A stretch of 15,278 nt of DNA from Dermatophilaceae bacterium (GTDB taxonomy: Bacteria > Actinomycetota > Actinomycetes > Actinomycetales > Dermatophilaceae): NCBI GenBank assembly GCA_013361975.1, contig JABFXB010000299.1:1-15278 (forward strand), written 5' to 3'. Positions 1-7,009 of the stretch are shown piece after piece. Each line of letters starts with the position of its first letter. The stretch's first letter is position 1. Position numbers and translations under genes: made by a program. The notes below the pieces were generated by a model. The model ran no database searches and had not been told where the DNA came from. It saw nothing but the letters and a program-made list of their open reading frames with translations.

Positions 1-1
1 C

Positions 2-211
2 GACCCCGCGAAGATCGTGCAGGAGCAGGTCACCTGCGTCATCCAGATCAAGGGCAAGGTGCGCGACCGCGTCGAGGTGAGCCCCGAGATCTCCGAGGAC
101 GACCTGCGCGAGCTCGCGCTCGGACGCGAGAAGGTCAAGGCGGCGACCGAGGGCGGCATCCGCACGGTGATCGTGCGCGCCCCCAAGCTCGTCAACGTCG
201 TCCCCCTCTGA
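2..211 (+). CDS. leuS: Leucyl-tRNA synthetase, C-terminal fragment (5' end outside window)
   Basis: Reading frame 2 is open from the window edge to a TGA and encodes the last 69 residues of a class I leucyl-tRNA synthetase, which charges tRNA-Leu in the cytoplasm. The fragment matches the small C-terminal domain of bacterial LeuRS: a beta strand with the I-Q-I-K-G-K-V-R-D motif (E. coli has V-Q-V-N-G-K-V-R), a helix rich in E and R, and the terminal strand T-V-I-V-R-A-P-K-L-V-N-V-V, equivalent to the E. coli end R-K-V-I-Y-V-P-G-K-L-L-N-L-V. This domain contacts the elbow of the tRNA. The catalytic HIGH and KMSKS regions lie outside the window. A strong hairpin follows 9 nt after the stop, so leuS appears to be the last gene of its transcript. 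Confidence 0.93.
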   Translation, partial: DPAKIVQEQVTCVIQIKGKVRDRVEVSPEISEDDLRELALGREKVKAATEGGIRTVIVRAPKLVNVVPL

Positions 212-220
212 CCGACCCTT

Positions 221-270
221 CCCGATCGAGAGAACGCTCCGTTCTCGAACGGAGCGTTCTCTCGATCGGG
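221..270 (+). terminator. Perfect 24-bp inverted repeat, leuS terminator
   Basis: Arms 221-244 and 247-270 are perfect reverse complements around a 2-nt centre (in practice a stem of about 23 bp with a 4-nt CTCG loop). It begins 9 nt after the leuS stop. There is no T-run after the stem (it is followed by GGCTCGCG), as is common for actinobacterial intrinsic terminators. The next gene, degV, has its own ribosome binding site further on. Termination is inferred from structure and position. Confidence 0.85.
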
Positions 271-321
271 GGCTCGCGCCCGATGACACACCGGCTCCCG
301 CGCACGCGCGCGTGACGCCGC

Positions 322-327
322 TAGGTT
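322..327 (+). promoter_or_regulatory. Possible -10 element of degV-plsY (TAGGTT)
   Basis: TAGGTT fits the actinobacterial TANNNT -10 consensus and lies 37 nt before the degV GTG, which would leave a leader of about 30 nt carrying the ribosome binding site at 351-358. I see no convincing -35 hexamer 16-19 bp upstream, so this is a weak call. Confidence 0.3.
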
Positions 328-350
328 GGGAGCAGCCCGGGCCGGCCTGC

Positions 351-358
351 GGAAGGAG
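351..358 (+). promoter_or_regulatory. Ribosome binding site that fixes the degV start
   Basis: GGAAGGAG lies 6 nt before the GTG at 365. It is the clearest Shine-Dalgarno in the window and excludes the in-frame TTG at 326 upstream of it. Confidence 0.75.
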
Positions 359-364
359 CGCGAC

Positions 365-1279
365 GTGAGCACGCGGATCGTCACCGACTCGACGGCATAC
401 CTGCCGGCCGACGTCATCGCGCAGCACGGCATCGAGGTCGTGCCGCTCCACGTCGTCGTCGGTGGGCGCGACCACGTCGAGGGCCGCGACATCACGGCCC
501 AGCAGGTCGCCGCCGCGCTGCGCGACTACACCATCGTCACGACCTCGCGGCCGACCCCGCAGGTCTTCGCCGAGACCTACCGACGCCTCGCCGACGAGGG
601 CGCGACCGCGATCGTGTCGGTGCACCTGTCGTCGCAGATGTCGGGCACCGTCGAGGCCGCGCGGCTCGCGGCAGCCGAGGCACCCGTCCCCGTGGAGGTG
701 GTCGACAGCGAGACGATCGGCATGGCGATGGGTTTCGCCGTCGTCGCGGCGGCCGAGGCGGCGGCCGAGGCGGCAGCCGGGGGAGCCAACGTGCCAAGCG
801 TCCTCGAGGTCATCCGTGCCCGGCTCGCGCCGTCCGGGGTGCTGTTCTACGTCGACACGCTCGAGCACCTGCGGCGGGGTGGCCGCATCGGGGCGGCCTC
901 GGCGCTGCTCGGGTCGGCCCTGTCGATCAAGCCGATCCTCGCCGTGCGCGGCGGCCGCATCGTCCCCGTGGAGAAGGTGCGCACCTCGTCGCGTGCCGTC
1001 GCCCGCATCGAGGCGATGGTCGTCGAGCACGTCGAGAAGGGCCGCACGGTCGCCGACCTCGCGGTTCACCACCTCGACGCGGCCGCCCGAGCCGACCAGA
1101 TCGCCGCGGAGCTGCGCGAGATGGTGCCCGGTTCGCCGAAGGTCATCGTCGTCGAGCTCGGTGCGGTCGTCGGCGCGCACGTCGGCCCCGGCACCGTCGC
1201 CATCGCCGTGTCGCCGCGCCCGGGCGAGACCCTGCCCGCGGCGACCGGTCCGGCTGCTGACGGGCACGCCGGGTCGTGA
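365..1279 (+). CDS. DegV family fatty-acid-binding protein
   Basis: A 304-residue protein of the DegV/FakB family, close to the usual length of 280-300. These cytoplasmic proteins hold one long-chain fatty acid. In Firmicutes FakB presents it to the kinase FakA, which makes acyl-phosphate. Visible family motifs are V-T-D-S-T at residues 6-10, T-S-R-P-T-P at 60-65 (head-group contact), S-S-Q-M-S-G-T at 89-95, the L-E-H-L-R-R-G-G-R-I signature at 166-175, K-P-I-L at 189-192 and G-x-V-x-G-x-H-x-G-P-G at 266-276. The GTG start is chosen by the ribosome binding site at 351-358. Its TGA overlaps the plsY GTG by 4 nt, implying translational coupling to the acyltransferase that uses acyl-phosphate. 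No FakA/DAK2 gene is in the window. The C-terminal 20 residues are low-complexity. Family assignment is firm; the bound lipid is unknown. Confidence 0.92.
   Translation: MSTRIVTDSTAYLPADVIAQHGIEVVPLHVVVGGRDHVEGRDITAQQVAAALRDYTIVTTSRPTPQVFAETYRRLADEGATAIVSVHLSSQMSGTVEAARLAAAEAPVPVEVVDSETIGMAMGFAVVAAAEAAAEAAAGGANVPSVLEVIRARLAPSGVLFYVDTLEHLRRGGRIGAASALLGSALSIKPILAVRGGRIVPVEKVRTSSRAVARIEAMVVEHVEKGRTVADLAVHHLDAAARADQIAAELREMVPGSPKVIVVELGAVVGAHVGPGTVAIAVSPRPGETLPAATGPAADGHAGS
746..781 (+). repeat. 12-bp tandem repeat inside degV (about 3 copies)
   Basis: The unit GCGGCGGCCGAG occurs exactly at 746-757 and 758-769 and in a diverged copy at 770-781. It encodes an A-A-E-A-type run at about residues 128-139, next to the S-E-T-I-G helix region. 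Being a multiple of three, copy changes would keep the frame. Confidence 0.7.
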
Positions 1280-1890
1280 ACGCCGGCACCGTGCTCGCGT
1301 GGGCCGGGGTGGTCGTCGCGGCCTTCCTCATCGGCTCGGTCAACCCGGCGACGATGATCGCGAGGCTCCTCGGCAAGGACCTCGCCTCGTCCGGCTCGGG
1401 AAACCCGGGAGCGACGAACGCCGGCCGCGTGCTGGGCCGCAAGTGGGGTGTCGTCGTCGGGGTGCTCGACGTGCTCAAGGGCCTGGTGCCGGCGTTCGTG
1501 GCGGGTCACTGGTTCGGCGGTGCTCACGCCGCCTACGCCGCCGGCATCGCCGCCGTGCTCGGCCACATCTGGTCGCCGTACCTCAAGGGACGCGGCGGCA
1601 AGGGGGTCGCGACGACGCTCGGAGCCCTGCTCGGCGTGCACCCGTGGGTCGCGCTGGCGGTGGTCGTGGTCTTCGCGGTCGGCGTCGCGCTGACGCGCTG
1701 GGTCGCAGCCGGGTCGATCTTCGGGTCGCTGGCGATGCTCGTGGTCGCCGTCGTCGTCTGGACCGGTCACGCGCCCGGTGATGTCTGGACGGGCCTGTGG
1801 CTCATGGCGATCGGACTGCTGGTGCTGGCGCGCCACAAGAACAACGTCGTCGGCTGGTGGCGACAGCGGCACCTCAGCGACGAGACCTGA
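1276..1890 (+). CDS. plsY: Acyl-phosphate:glycerol-3-phosphate acyltransferase PlsY
   Basis: A 204-residue integral membrane enzyme that transfers an acyl chain from acyl-phosphate to position 1 of glycerol-3-phosphate, the first step of phospholipid synthesis. All three PlsY motifs are visible: S-G-S-G-N-P-G-A-T-N-A-G-R at residues 39-51, G-H-I-W-S-P-Y-L-K-G-R-G-G-K-G at 96-110, and R-H-K-N-N at 186-190. Hydrophobic segments near 6-27, 58-78, 83-100, 112-138, 145-163 and 168-186 fit the known multi-pass topology, and the length is typical. The GTG start overlaps the degV TGA (GTGA), so the two are probably co-translated. The 3' end overlaps the end of the convergent TPR-like gene by 17 nt. 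An alternative annotation as a general DUF205 protein means the same family. Confidence 0.95.
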   Translation: MNAGTVLAWAGVVVAAFLIGSVNPATMIARLLGKDLASSGSGNPGATNAGRVLGRKWGVVVGVLDVLKGLVPAFVAGHWFGGAHAAYAAGIAAVLGHIWSPYLKGRGGKGVATTLGALLGVHPWVALAVVVVFAVGVALTRWVAAGSIFGSLAMLVVAVVVWTGHAPGDVWTGLWLMAIGLLVLARHKNNVVGWWRQRHLSDET

Positions 1891-2428
1891 GCAGGGCCTC
1901 GAGGGCGGCGCGGGTGCTCGCGGCGCGTGGCTCGCCGAGCTGCTCGCGGATGGCCAGCGCGGCGGTGAAGGCCTCGAGAGCGTCGTCGGTGCGTCCCTCG
2001 TCCACGAGGAACCGGCCGAGGTGGTGCAGGGCGTAGTGCTCGAGCTCGCGGTCCGCGCCCGTGCGCGCCACCTCCAGCGCCTCCTCGAAGTGCGGCTCCG
2101 ACTCGGCGGCGAGCCCCGCGTAGTGCTCGGCCGTGGCGAGCGCGAGCAGCGCCCAGCCGAGGCTCTCCGTGCGACCGGCGTCCCGAGCGAGCTGCACGGC
2201 GGGTCCGGCCAGGGTGATCGCCTCGTTCTCGTGGCCGGCGACCGTGAGCGCCTCGGCCAGGTCGACCGTGGCGTCCAGCAGGTCGGGAGCACCGGACTCG
2301 GTGGGGTCGGCGGCGACGGCTGTCGTGAGGGCGTCGCGAGCCTCCGCCAGGGCGCGCGCGTTCTCCTCCGGCGTGCGGGTGAAGCGCCCGAAGTGGGGGC
2401 GCCCGACGACGAACGGCCTGTCGCTCAT
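1874..2428 (-). CDS. TPR-like helical repeat protein
   Basis: A 184-residue, soluble, Ala/Leu/Glu-rich protein with tandem helix pairs of tetratricopeptide type at about residues 50-85, 90-123 and 129-165. The last has the clear pattern A-L-H-H-L-G-R-F, an E-G-R turn, then A-L-E-A-F-T-A-A-L. There is no signal peptide or membrane segment, so it is probably a cytoplasmic adaptor; the partner is unknown. The ATG at 2428 is preferred over the in-frame GTG at 2437 because TAGCGT (2441-2436) ends 7 nt before it and no Shine-Dalgarno is visible, so the message is probably leaderless. It lies 57 nt beyond the purU stop on the same strand with its own promoter-like element, and its 3' end overlaps plsY by 17 nt. 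Confidence 0.82.
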   Translation of the reverse strand: MSDRPFVVGRPHFGRFTRTPEENARALAEARDALTTAVAADPTESGAPDLLDATVDLAEALTVAGHENEAITLAGPAVQLARDAGRTESLGWALLALATAEHYAGLAAESEPHFEEALEVARTGADRELEHYALHHLGRFLVDEGRTDDALEAFTAALAIREQLGEPRAASTRAALEALLRSRR

Positions 2429-2435
2429 GGCCCGC

Positions 2436-2441
2436 ACGCTA
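2436..2441 (-). promoter_or_regulatory. -10 element TAGCGT, leaderless start of TPR-like gene
   Basis: On the minus strand TAGCGT is followed by 7 nt and then the ATG at 2428, which puts the transcription start at or next to the A of the ATG. No convincing -35 is seen. Confidence 0.5.
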
Positions 2442-2485
2442 CCGGTGGGGGCCGCGTGTGCCGACCCGGCGGCATACGGCCTCGG

Positions 2486-3328
2486 TCAGAAGACGATGGT
2501 GCGTCGGCCCGAGAGGAAGACCCGCGACTCGGCGTGGTCGCGCACCGCACGCGAGAGCACCCGTCGCTCGACGTCGCGGCCGAGGGCGACCAGCCTCGTG
2601 GGCGTCTCGGCGTGCGTGACGCGCACGACGTCCTGCTCGATGATCGGTCCCTCGTCGAGGTCGGCGGTGACGTAGTGCGCCGACGCCCCGATGAGCTTGA
2701 CGCCGCGGTCGTGCGCCTGGTGGTAGGGCTTGGCGCCCTTGAAGCCGGGCAGGAAGGAGTGGTGGATGTTGATCGCCCGGCCCTCGAGCGCGCGGCACAG
2801 CGAGTCGCTGAGGATCTGCATGTAGCGGGCGAGGACCACGAGGCCGACGTCGTCGGCGTCGACCATGCGCAGCAGCTCCGCCTCGGCCTCGGCCTTGGTG
2901 TCCGGCGTCACCGGGATGACGGTGAACGGCAGCCCGTAGTACTCGACGAGCGCCCGGCAGTCCTCGTGGTTGGAGACGACCCCCACGATGTCGATCGGGA
3001 GGTCGCCGGACTTCCAGCGGTAGAGCAGGTCGAGCAGGCAGTGGTCGAACTTGCTCACGAGGATGATGGTGCGGCAGTGCTCGTCCTCGGGCCGCACGGC
3101 GAGGTGCTGGTGCGCGACGGCCGGGCTCTTGCGGATGGCGTCGAGCACCTGCTCGACGTCGGCGGCCTCGGCGTCGAAGACGGTGCGCATGAAGAAGAGG
3201 TTGGTGTCCTCGTCGGAGTACTGCTGGTTCTCGACGATGTTCGCCTCCACCTGCAGGAGCGCTCCGGAGACGGCCGCCACGATGCCGGGTCGGTCGTCGC
3301 AGGTGAGGGTCATGATGTGGCGGGCCAT
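2486..3328 (-). CDS. purU: Formyltetrahydrofolate deformylase
   Basis: A 280-residue protein, exactly the E. coli PurU length. PurU hydrolyses 10-formyl-THF to THF and formate, balancing the one-carbon pool and feeding formate to PurT. An N-terminal ACT regulatory domain (about residues 3-80, with T-C-D-D-R-P-G-I-V-A near the start) is followed by a formyltransferase-fold catalytic domain. Active-site residues are visible: N187-I-H189-H in the I-N-I-H-H-S-F-L-P-G-F segment, and D225 in A-D-L-D-E-G-P-I-I, at the position of the catalytic Asp of E. coli PurU as I remember it. The ATG is fixed by the CAGAAT hexamer ending 6 nt upstream with no ribosome binding site, suggesting a leaderless mRNA. 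It diverges from comEA across 156 bp. Confidence 0.95.
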   Translation of the reverse strand: MARHIMTLTCDDRPGIVAAVSGALLQVEANIVENQQYSDEDTNLFFMRTVFDAEAADVEQVLDAIRKSPAVAHQHLAVRPEDEHCRTIILVSKFDHCLLDLLYRWKSGDLPIDIVGVVSNHEDCRALVEYYGLPFTVIPVTPDTKAEAEAELLRMVDADDVGLVVLARYMQILSDSLCRALEGRAINIHHSFLPGFKGAKPYHQAHDRGVKLIGASAHYVTADLDEGPIIEQDVVRVTHAETPTRLVALGRDVERRVLSRAVRDHAESRVFLSGRRTIVF

Positions 3329-3334
3329 TCGGAG

Positions 3335-3340
3335 ATTCTG
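3335..3340 (-). promoter_or_regulatory. -10 element CAGAAT, leaderless start of purU
   Basis: CAGAAT on the minus strand is followed by CTCCGA and then the purU ATG at 3328. A weak -35-like TTCACG lies at 3365-3360, 19 bp upstream. The geometry is the same as in front of the GGT-like gene, which has the identical hexamer. Confidence 0.55.
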
Positions 3341-3472
3341 GCCCAGCGGGCCGCGCTGGCGTGAATCGACGCGCGGGGCGTCTCGGGCTGTGGCCGTCCA
3401 CACCCCCTCCGCGTGGGTCGACGTTGTCCCCAGAGGCGTGGTGGGCGCGGGTCCTCGAGGTGGTGGCCTTCG

Positions 3473-3478
3473 TACCGT
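3473..3478 (+). promoter_or_regulatory. -10 element TACCGT, leaderless start of comEA
   Basis: TACCGT is followed by 6 nt and then the ATG at 3485. No Shine-Dalgarno is present in the spacer, and I find no clear -35. The 3341-3472 stretch between the two divergent -10 elements holds no other feature I can support. Confidence 0.55.
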
Positions 3479-3484
3479 CGACGT

Positions 3485-4522
3485 ATGCCGTTCCGCCCCT
3501 CCCATCGACCGCCTGACCTCGAGCGGGCGGCCCGGGTCCTCGGGGCGCGTCAGGGTGACGCCGACGAGGTTCTGCCCGGGGCGGCGCTCGTGGGGGAGCC
3601 TGACCCGGACGGCCCGGAGGAGCTGCGGCAGGGGGCCGACGGTGGCTGGGTGCCCGGGCCCCCGGGACCGGTGTCCGCGCCGGGGTCGGTCGCGACGGTG
3701 GGGGCGGCCGTGCGCCGTCTGACGGCACGCGCGACCGACGACGAGGTGTCGCGGCTCGACGCCGACCTGCGTCGCGCCCGTCGGCCGGGGCTGCTGACGG
3801 TCCCGGACGAGCTGCGCTCGGGGCGGCGGGCGGTCAGCAGCGCAGCCCTCGTCGCGCTGCTCGCGCTGGTCGTGGCGGTCGGCTGCGCCTTCGTGCTGCG
3901 GGTCCTGTGGGCCGAGCGCTCGTCCACGGTGCCCGGTGAGGCGCCGGGCCCGTCCCGCTCGGTCCAGGTGGTCGGTGGCACCGCTGCCGCGGTGCCGTCC
4001 ACCGGTCCGGCGTCCACGGCTTCGGGTGCGCCCACGGCGAGGGACGCAGCGGGTCCCGGCGCCGAGATCGTCGTCCACGTCGTGGGGCAGGTGCTGCGCC
4101 CTGGGCTCGTCCGCCTGCGCGCCGGCGCCCGGGTCGCCGACGCGATCAAGCAGGCCGGTGGCGCCCGAGCGGGTGCCGACCTCGGCGCCCTCAACCTGGC
4201 TCGCCCGCTCACGGACGGTGAGCAGATCAGGGTGCCGCGGCCGGGTGAGGCGGTCACGGCAGCGGGTGCGGGCTCCGGGGGCGGGAGTGGCGGGCCCACC
4301 GCCGGGGGAGGAGCCGGTGCGTCCCCCGCAGCTCCGGTGAGCCTCAACGCGGCTGATGCCACTGCCCTCGACGCGTTGCCCGGTGTCGGGCCCGTGCTGG
4401 CGCAGCGGATCGTCGACTGGCGTGCCGAGCACGGTCGCTTCACGTCGGTCGACGAGCTCGGTGAGGTGAGCGGCATCGGCGACAAGCTGCTGGAGCGGCT
4501 CCGACCGCTGGTCACGCTGTGA
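3485..4522 (+). CDS. comEA: Competence protein ComEA, DNA receptor for transformation
   Basis: A 345-residue membrane-anchored DNA-binding protein that captures incoming double-stranded DNA at the cell surface and hands it to ComEC. Architecture: an acidic and proline-rich N-terminal region of about 115 residues, one membrane segment at about 117-142, a Ser/Thr/Pro/Ala linker, an SLBB domain at about 194-251 (V-V-G-Q-V-x-x-P-G-L-V), a Gly/Ser-rich linker at 258-284, and a helix-hairpin-helix pair at 286-345 (S-L-N-A-A-D-A, L-P-G-V-G-P-V-L-A, I-G-D-K-L). This is the ComEA layout, but longer than the roughly 200 residues of Bacillus because of the long N-terminal part, which should be cytoplasmic. 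The ATG is supported by TACCGT ending 6 nt upstream. It overlaps comEC by 4 nt (GTGA), so they form an operon. Confidence 0.93.
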   Translation: MPFRPSHRPPDLERAARVLGARQGDADEVLPGAALVGEPDPDGPEELRQGADGGWVPGPPGPVSAPGSVATVGAAVRRLTARATDDEVSRLDADLRRARRPGLLTVPDELRSGRRAVSSAALVALLALVVAVGCAFVLRVLWAERSSTVPGEAPGPSRSVQVVGGTAAAVPSTGPASTASGAPTARDAAGPGAEIVVHVVGQVLRPGLVRLRAGARVADAIKQAGGARAGADLGALNLARPLTDGEQIRVPRPGEAVTAAGAGSGGGSGGPTAGGGAGASPAAPVSLNAADATALDALPGVGPVLAQRIVDWRAEHGRFTSVDELGEVSGIGDKLLERLRPLVTL

Positions 4523-6999
4523 CGGCGGGTCGGGCTCGAGGCGGTGAGCCGGCGTGGCGCGGTTGGGTCGCGCGGGGCGGTGCGCCGAAGCGCGAGCAGC
4601 AGCCGCGAGGGCCCTCGCTCGTCGTCCTGACCGGTCGGCCGACCGTGCGCCGAGTGCGACCGCGGTCCGGGCGCCTCCTCGACCTCCGGCTGCTCGTGCC
4701 GGTGCTGGTCGCCTGGCCGCTCGTCGCCTTCTGGGGGCTCGTGGCACCGCCCTGGTGCGTGATCCTCACCGCCCTCGTCGCCCTCGGTGGCGTCGCCCTC
4801 GCGGCCCTGGCGAGCCGCCGCGCCGCTCTCCGGGCCTGGGCCGTGTCGGCCGCGGTGTCGGCGGCCGTGCTCGCGCTGCTGCTGGGCGCGGCCGCAGGGC
4901 ACCGCGCCGTGGCGTCGGCGGGGCCGCTCGGCGCCCTGGCCGCGGAGCACGCCGTCGTGACCCTGCAGGCGACCGTGGCCGCCGAGCCGCGGCCGGTGCG
5001 AACCGACCGCGGCGAGGCCCTCAGCGTGGTGCGTCTCGAGGTGTCCGAGGTCCGCGGGCGCGGGCGCGTCTCCGACGTGGTGTCACCGGTGCTCGTGATC
5101 GGCAACGGTCCCGCGTGGTCGGGTCTGCGGTGGCACGACGAGATCGAGGCGGTCGTGCGGCTCGGGCCCGCGGAGCCTGGTGACGACGTCGTGGCGGTGG
5201 CTGCTCCCAAGGGTCCGGTGAGACTGGTCGCGCGAGCCGGTGGCGTCTTCGCTGCGGCCGACGTCGTGCGGGAGCGGTTCCGTGCCGCCACCGACTCCGT
5301 GTGGGCCGACGCCCGCGGGCTCGTGCCCGCCCTCGTCGTCGGCGACACCTCGCGCACCCCGCCCGACCTGACGGTCGCCATGCTGGACACCGGCCTGTCA
5401 CACCTCAGCGCGGTCTCGGGCAGCAACGTCACCTTCGTCCTGGCGAGCGTCATGTGGGCCTGCGGGCTCCTCGGGGTGCGACGGCGATGGCGTCCGCCCG
5501 TCGCCCTGGTGGCGTTGCTCGGGTTCGTCGTCCTGGCGAGGCCCGAGCCGAGCGTCGTCCGAGCTGCGGTCATGGGCCTCGTGGGCCTGCTGGCGCTGTC
5601 GACGTCGAGGCGTCGCGCTGGCATCCCGGCGCTCGCCGGCGCCGTCATGGTGCTGCTCGTGTGGGACCCCTGGCTGGCCCGGTCCTACGGCTTCGCCCTG
5701 TCGAGCCTCGCCACTCTGGGCCTGCTCGTGCTCGCCCCTCCGTGGGGCCGGGCCATCGCGCGGGTGCTGCCCGGTCCGCTCAAGCCGCTCGGTCCGGTCC
5801 TGGCCATTCCCTTCGCCGCGCAGGCGGTCTGCGCGCCGGTCGTGGTGCCGCTCCAGGGCAGCGTCTCGCTCGTCGCCGTGCTGGCGAACCTGCTCGCTGC
5901 TCCGTTCGTCGCACCGACGACGGTCGTGGGTGTCGCCGTGGCGGTCGTGTCGGTGGCGTGGACCACCGGGGCCTCCTGGCTCGCGTGGGCAGTTGCCGTG
6001 CCGGCGCAGGCGATCGCCGCGGTCGCGCGCTGGTGCTCGGGACTGCCGTTCGGGAGCGTGGCGTGGGGCGACTCGGCCGGAGCCGCCGTCCTGCTCGCCG
6101 TCGTCACCGTGGCCGGCATCGCGCTGGCGCCCTGGGCCTGGCACCGCACCCGAAACCGCCCGACGGTCGCGATCGCGGTGGTGGTCCTGACCACCGGGAT
6201 GGCGGCCCCGACGGCACCCATCTCGTGGCCGCCGCCCGGCTGGGTGCTCATCGCCTGTGACGTCGGGCAGGGCGACGGTCTCGTCGCCGACAACGGCGGC
6301 GGCCACGTCGTCGTCATCGACACCGGTCCAGAGCCGGAGCCGATGCGTCGATGTCTCGACCGCATCGGGGTCACCGTCGTCGACCTCGTGGTGCTCACCC
6401 ACTACCACGCCGACCACGTGGGCGGCCTCGCCGCGGTTCTCGAGCGGCCGGTCGCCGAGATCCGTGCCTCACCGGTGCCCGACCCGCCTGCGGAGGCCCG
6501 GCGCGTGTCCGCGCTGGCCGCCGCGCACCACACGCCGCTCGGCGAGCTGCGGGCGGGGCAGTCGCTCACCGTCGGCAGTGTCAGGGCCGAGGTCTGGTGG
6601 CCTGCTCGCCGGATCGACGCCGGCTCGGTGCCGAACAACGGCTCGGTCGTGATGACCATGCACGTGCGGGGGGTCACCATCCTGCTCGCGGGCGACATCG
6701 AACGCGAGGCAGCCGCCCAGGTGTTCCGCGAGTCCGAGCTCGACCCCGGGCGCTGGGGGAGCATCGACGTGGTGAAGGTGGCCCACCACGGCTCCAGCAA
6801 CCGCGACGACCGCATCCTCGACCGGGTCGACGGGCGCCTGGCGGTCATCAGCGTCGGAGAGGGCAACGACTACGGACACCCCGCACCGGCGACCATGAAA
6901 GCCTTGCAGGACAGAGGTTTTGCCGTCCACCGCACCGACACCGAGGGTGACCTGGCGGTCGTCACAGACGGCACGGAGGTGTCTGTCGTCGCAGGCTGA
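4519..6999 (+). CDS. comEC: DNA uptake channel ComEC/Rec2 with metallo-beta-lactamase domain
   Basis: An 826-residue polytopic protein that carries single-stranded DNA across the membrane during natural transformation. The N-terminal part has hydrophobic helices between about residues 52 and 120, then a soluble DUF4131-type region at about 150-290. The Competence domain starts at the conserved H295-L-S-A-V-S-G-S-N-V motif and continues through many membrane segments to about 570. The C-terminal metallo-beta-lactamase domain keeps its metal ligands: D581 and D586 in C-D-V-G-Q-G-D, the HxHxDH motif at 628-633, G-D-I-E near 730 and H-H-G-S at 756-759. It may therefore be the nuclease that degrades the non-transported strand. 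The GTG start overlaps the comEA stop. A convergent gene ends 10 nt after its stop, and holA, the usual actinobacterial neighbour, is absent. Confidence 0.95.
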   Translation: MTAGRARGGEPAWRGWVARGGAPKREQQPRGPSLVVLTGRPTVRRVRPRSGRLLDLRLLVPVLVAWPLVAFWGLVAPPWCVILTALVALGGVALAALASRRAALRAWAVSAAVSAAVLALLLGAAAGHRAVASAGPLGALAAEHAVVTLQATVAAEPRPVRTDRGEALSVVRLEVSEVRGRGRVSDVVSPVLVIGNGPAWSGLRWHDEIEAVVRLGPAEPGDDVVAVAAPKGPVRLVARAGGVFAAADVVRERFRAATDSVWADARGLVPALVVGDTSRTPPDLTVAMLDTGLSHLSAVSGSNVTFVLASVMWACGLLGVRRRWRPPVALVALLGFVVLARPEPSVVRAAVMGLVGLLALSTSRRRAGIPALAGAVMVLLVWDPWLARSYGFALSSLATLGLLVLAPPWGRAIARVLPGPLKPLGPVLAIPFAAQAVCAPVVVPLQGSVSLVAVLANLLAAPFVAPTTVVGVAVAVVSVAWTTGASWLAWAVAVPAQAIAAVARWCSGLPFGSVAWGDSAGAAVLLAVVTVAGIALAPWAWHRTRNRPTVAIAVVVLTTGMAAPTAPISWPPPGWVLIACDVGQGDGLVADNGGGHVVVIDTGPEPEPMRRCLDRIGVTVVDLVVLTHYHADHVGGLAAVLERPVAEIRASPVPDPPAEARRVSALAAAHHTPLGELRAGQSLTVGSVRAEVWWPARRIDAGSVPNNGSVVMTMHVRGVTILLAGDIEREAAAQVFRESELDPGRWGSIDVVKVAHHGSSNRDDRILDRVDGRLAVISVGEGNDYGHPAPATMKALQDRGFAVHRTDTEGDLAVVTDGTEVSVVAG

Positions 7000-7009
7000 C
7001 CGATGCGCC

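Noticed and set aside
244..262. GAAC/GTTC in the leuS hairpin as a LexA box
   Set aside because: The half-sites are 5 nt apart instead of 4, the flanks do not fit CGAACRNRYGTTYG, and the whole element is explained by the long inverted repeat.
326..364. Upstream TTG start extending DegV by 13 residues
   Set aside because: The GGAAGGAG ribosome binding site lies inside this extension and points to the GTG at 365. The family normally starts just before the V-T-D-S-T motif.
1778..3364. 528-codon plus-strand open frame over the TPR and purU genes
   Set aside because: It is antisense to two recognisable genes and its product is low-complexity (Val, Gly, Asp, Arg). It is a typical high-GC shadow frame.
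3550..4950. 466-codon minus-strand frame over comEA
   Set aside because: It is a shadow of comEA/comEC: low-complexity Arg/Pro/Ser/Ala composition with no motif.
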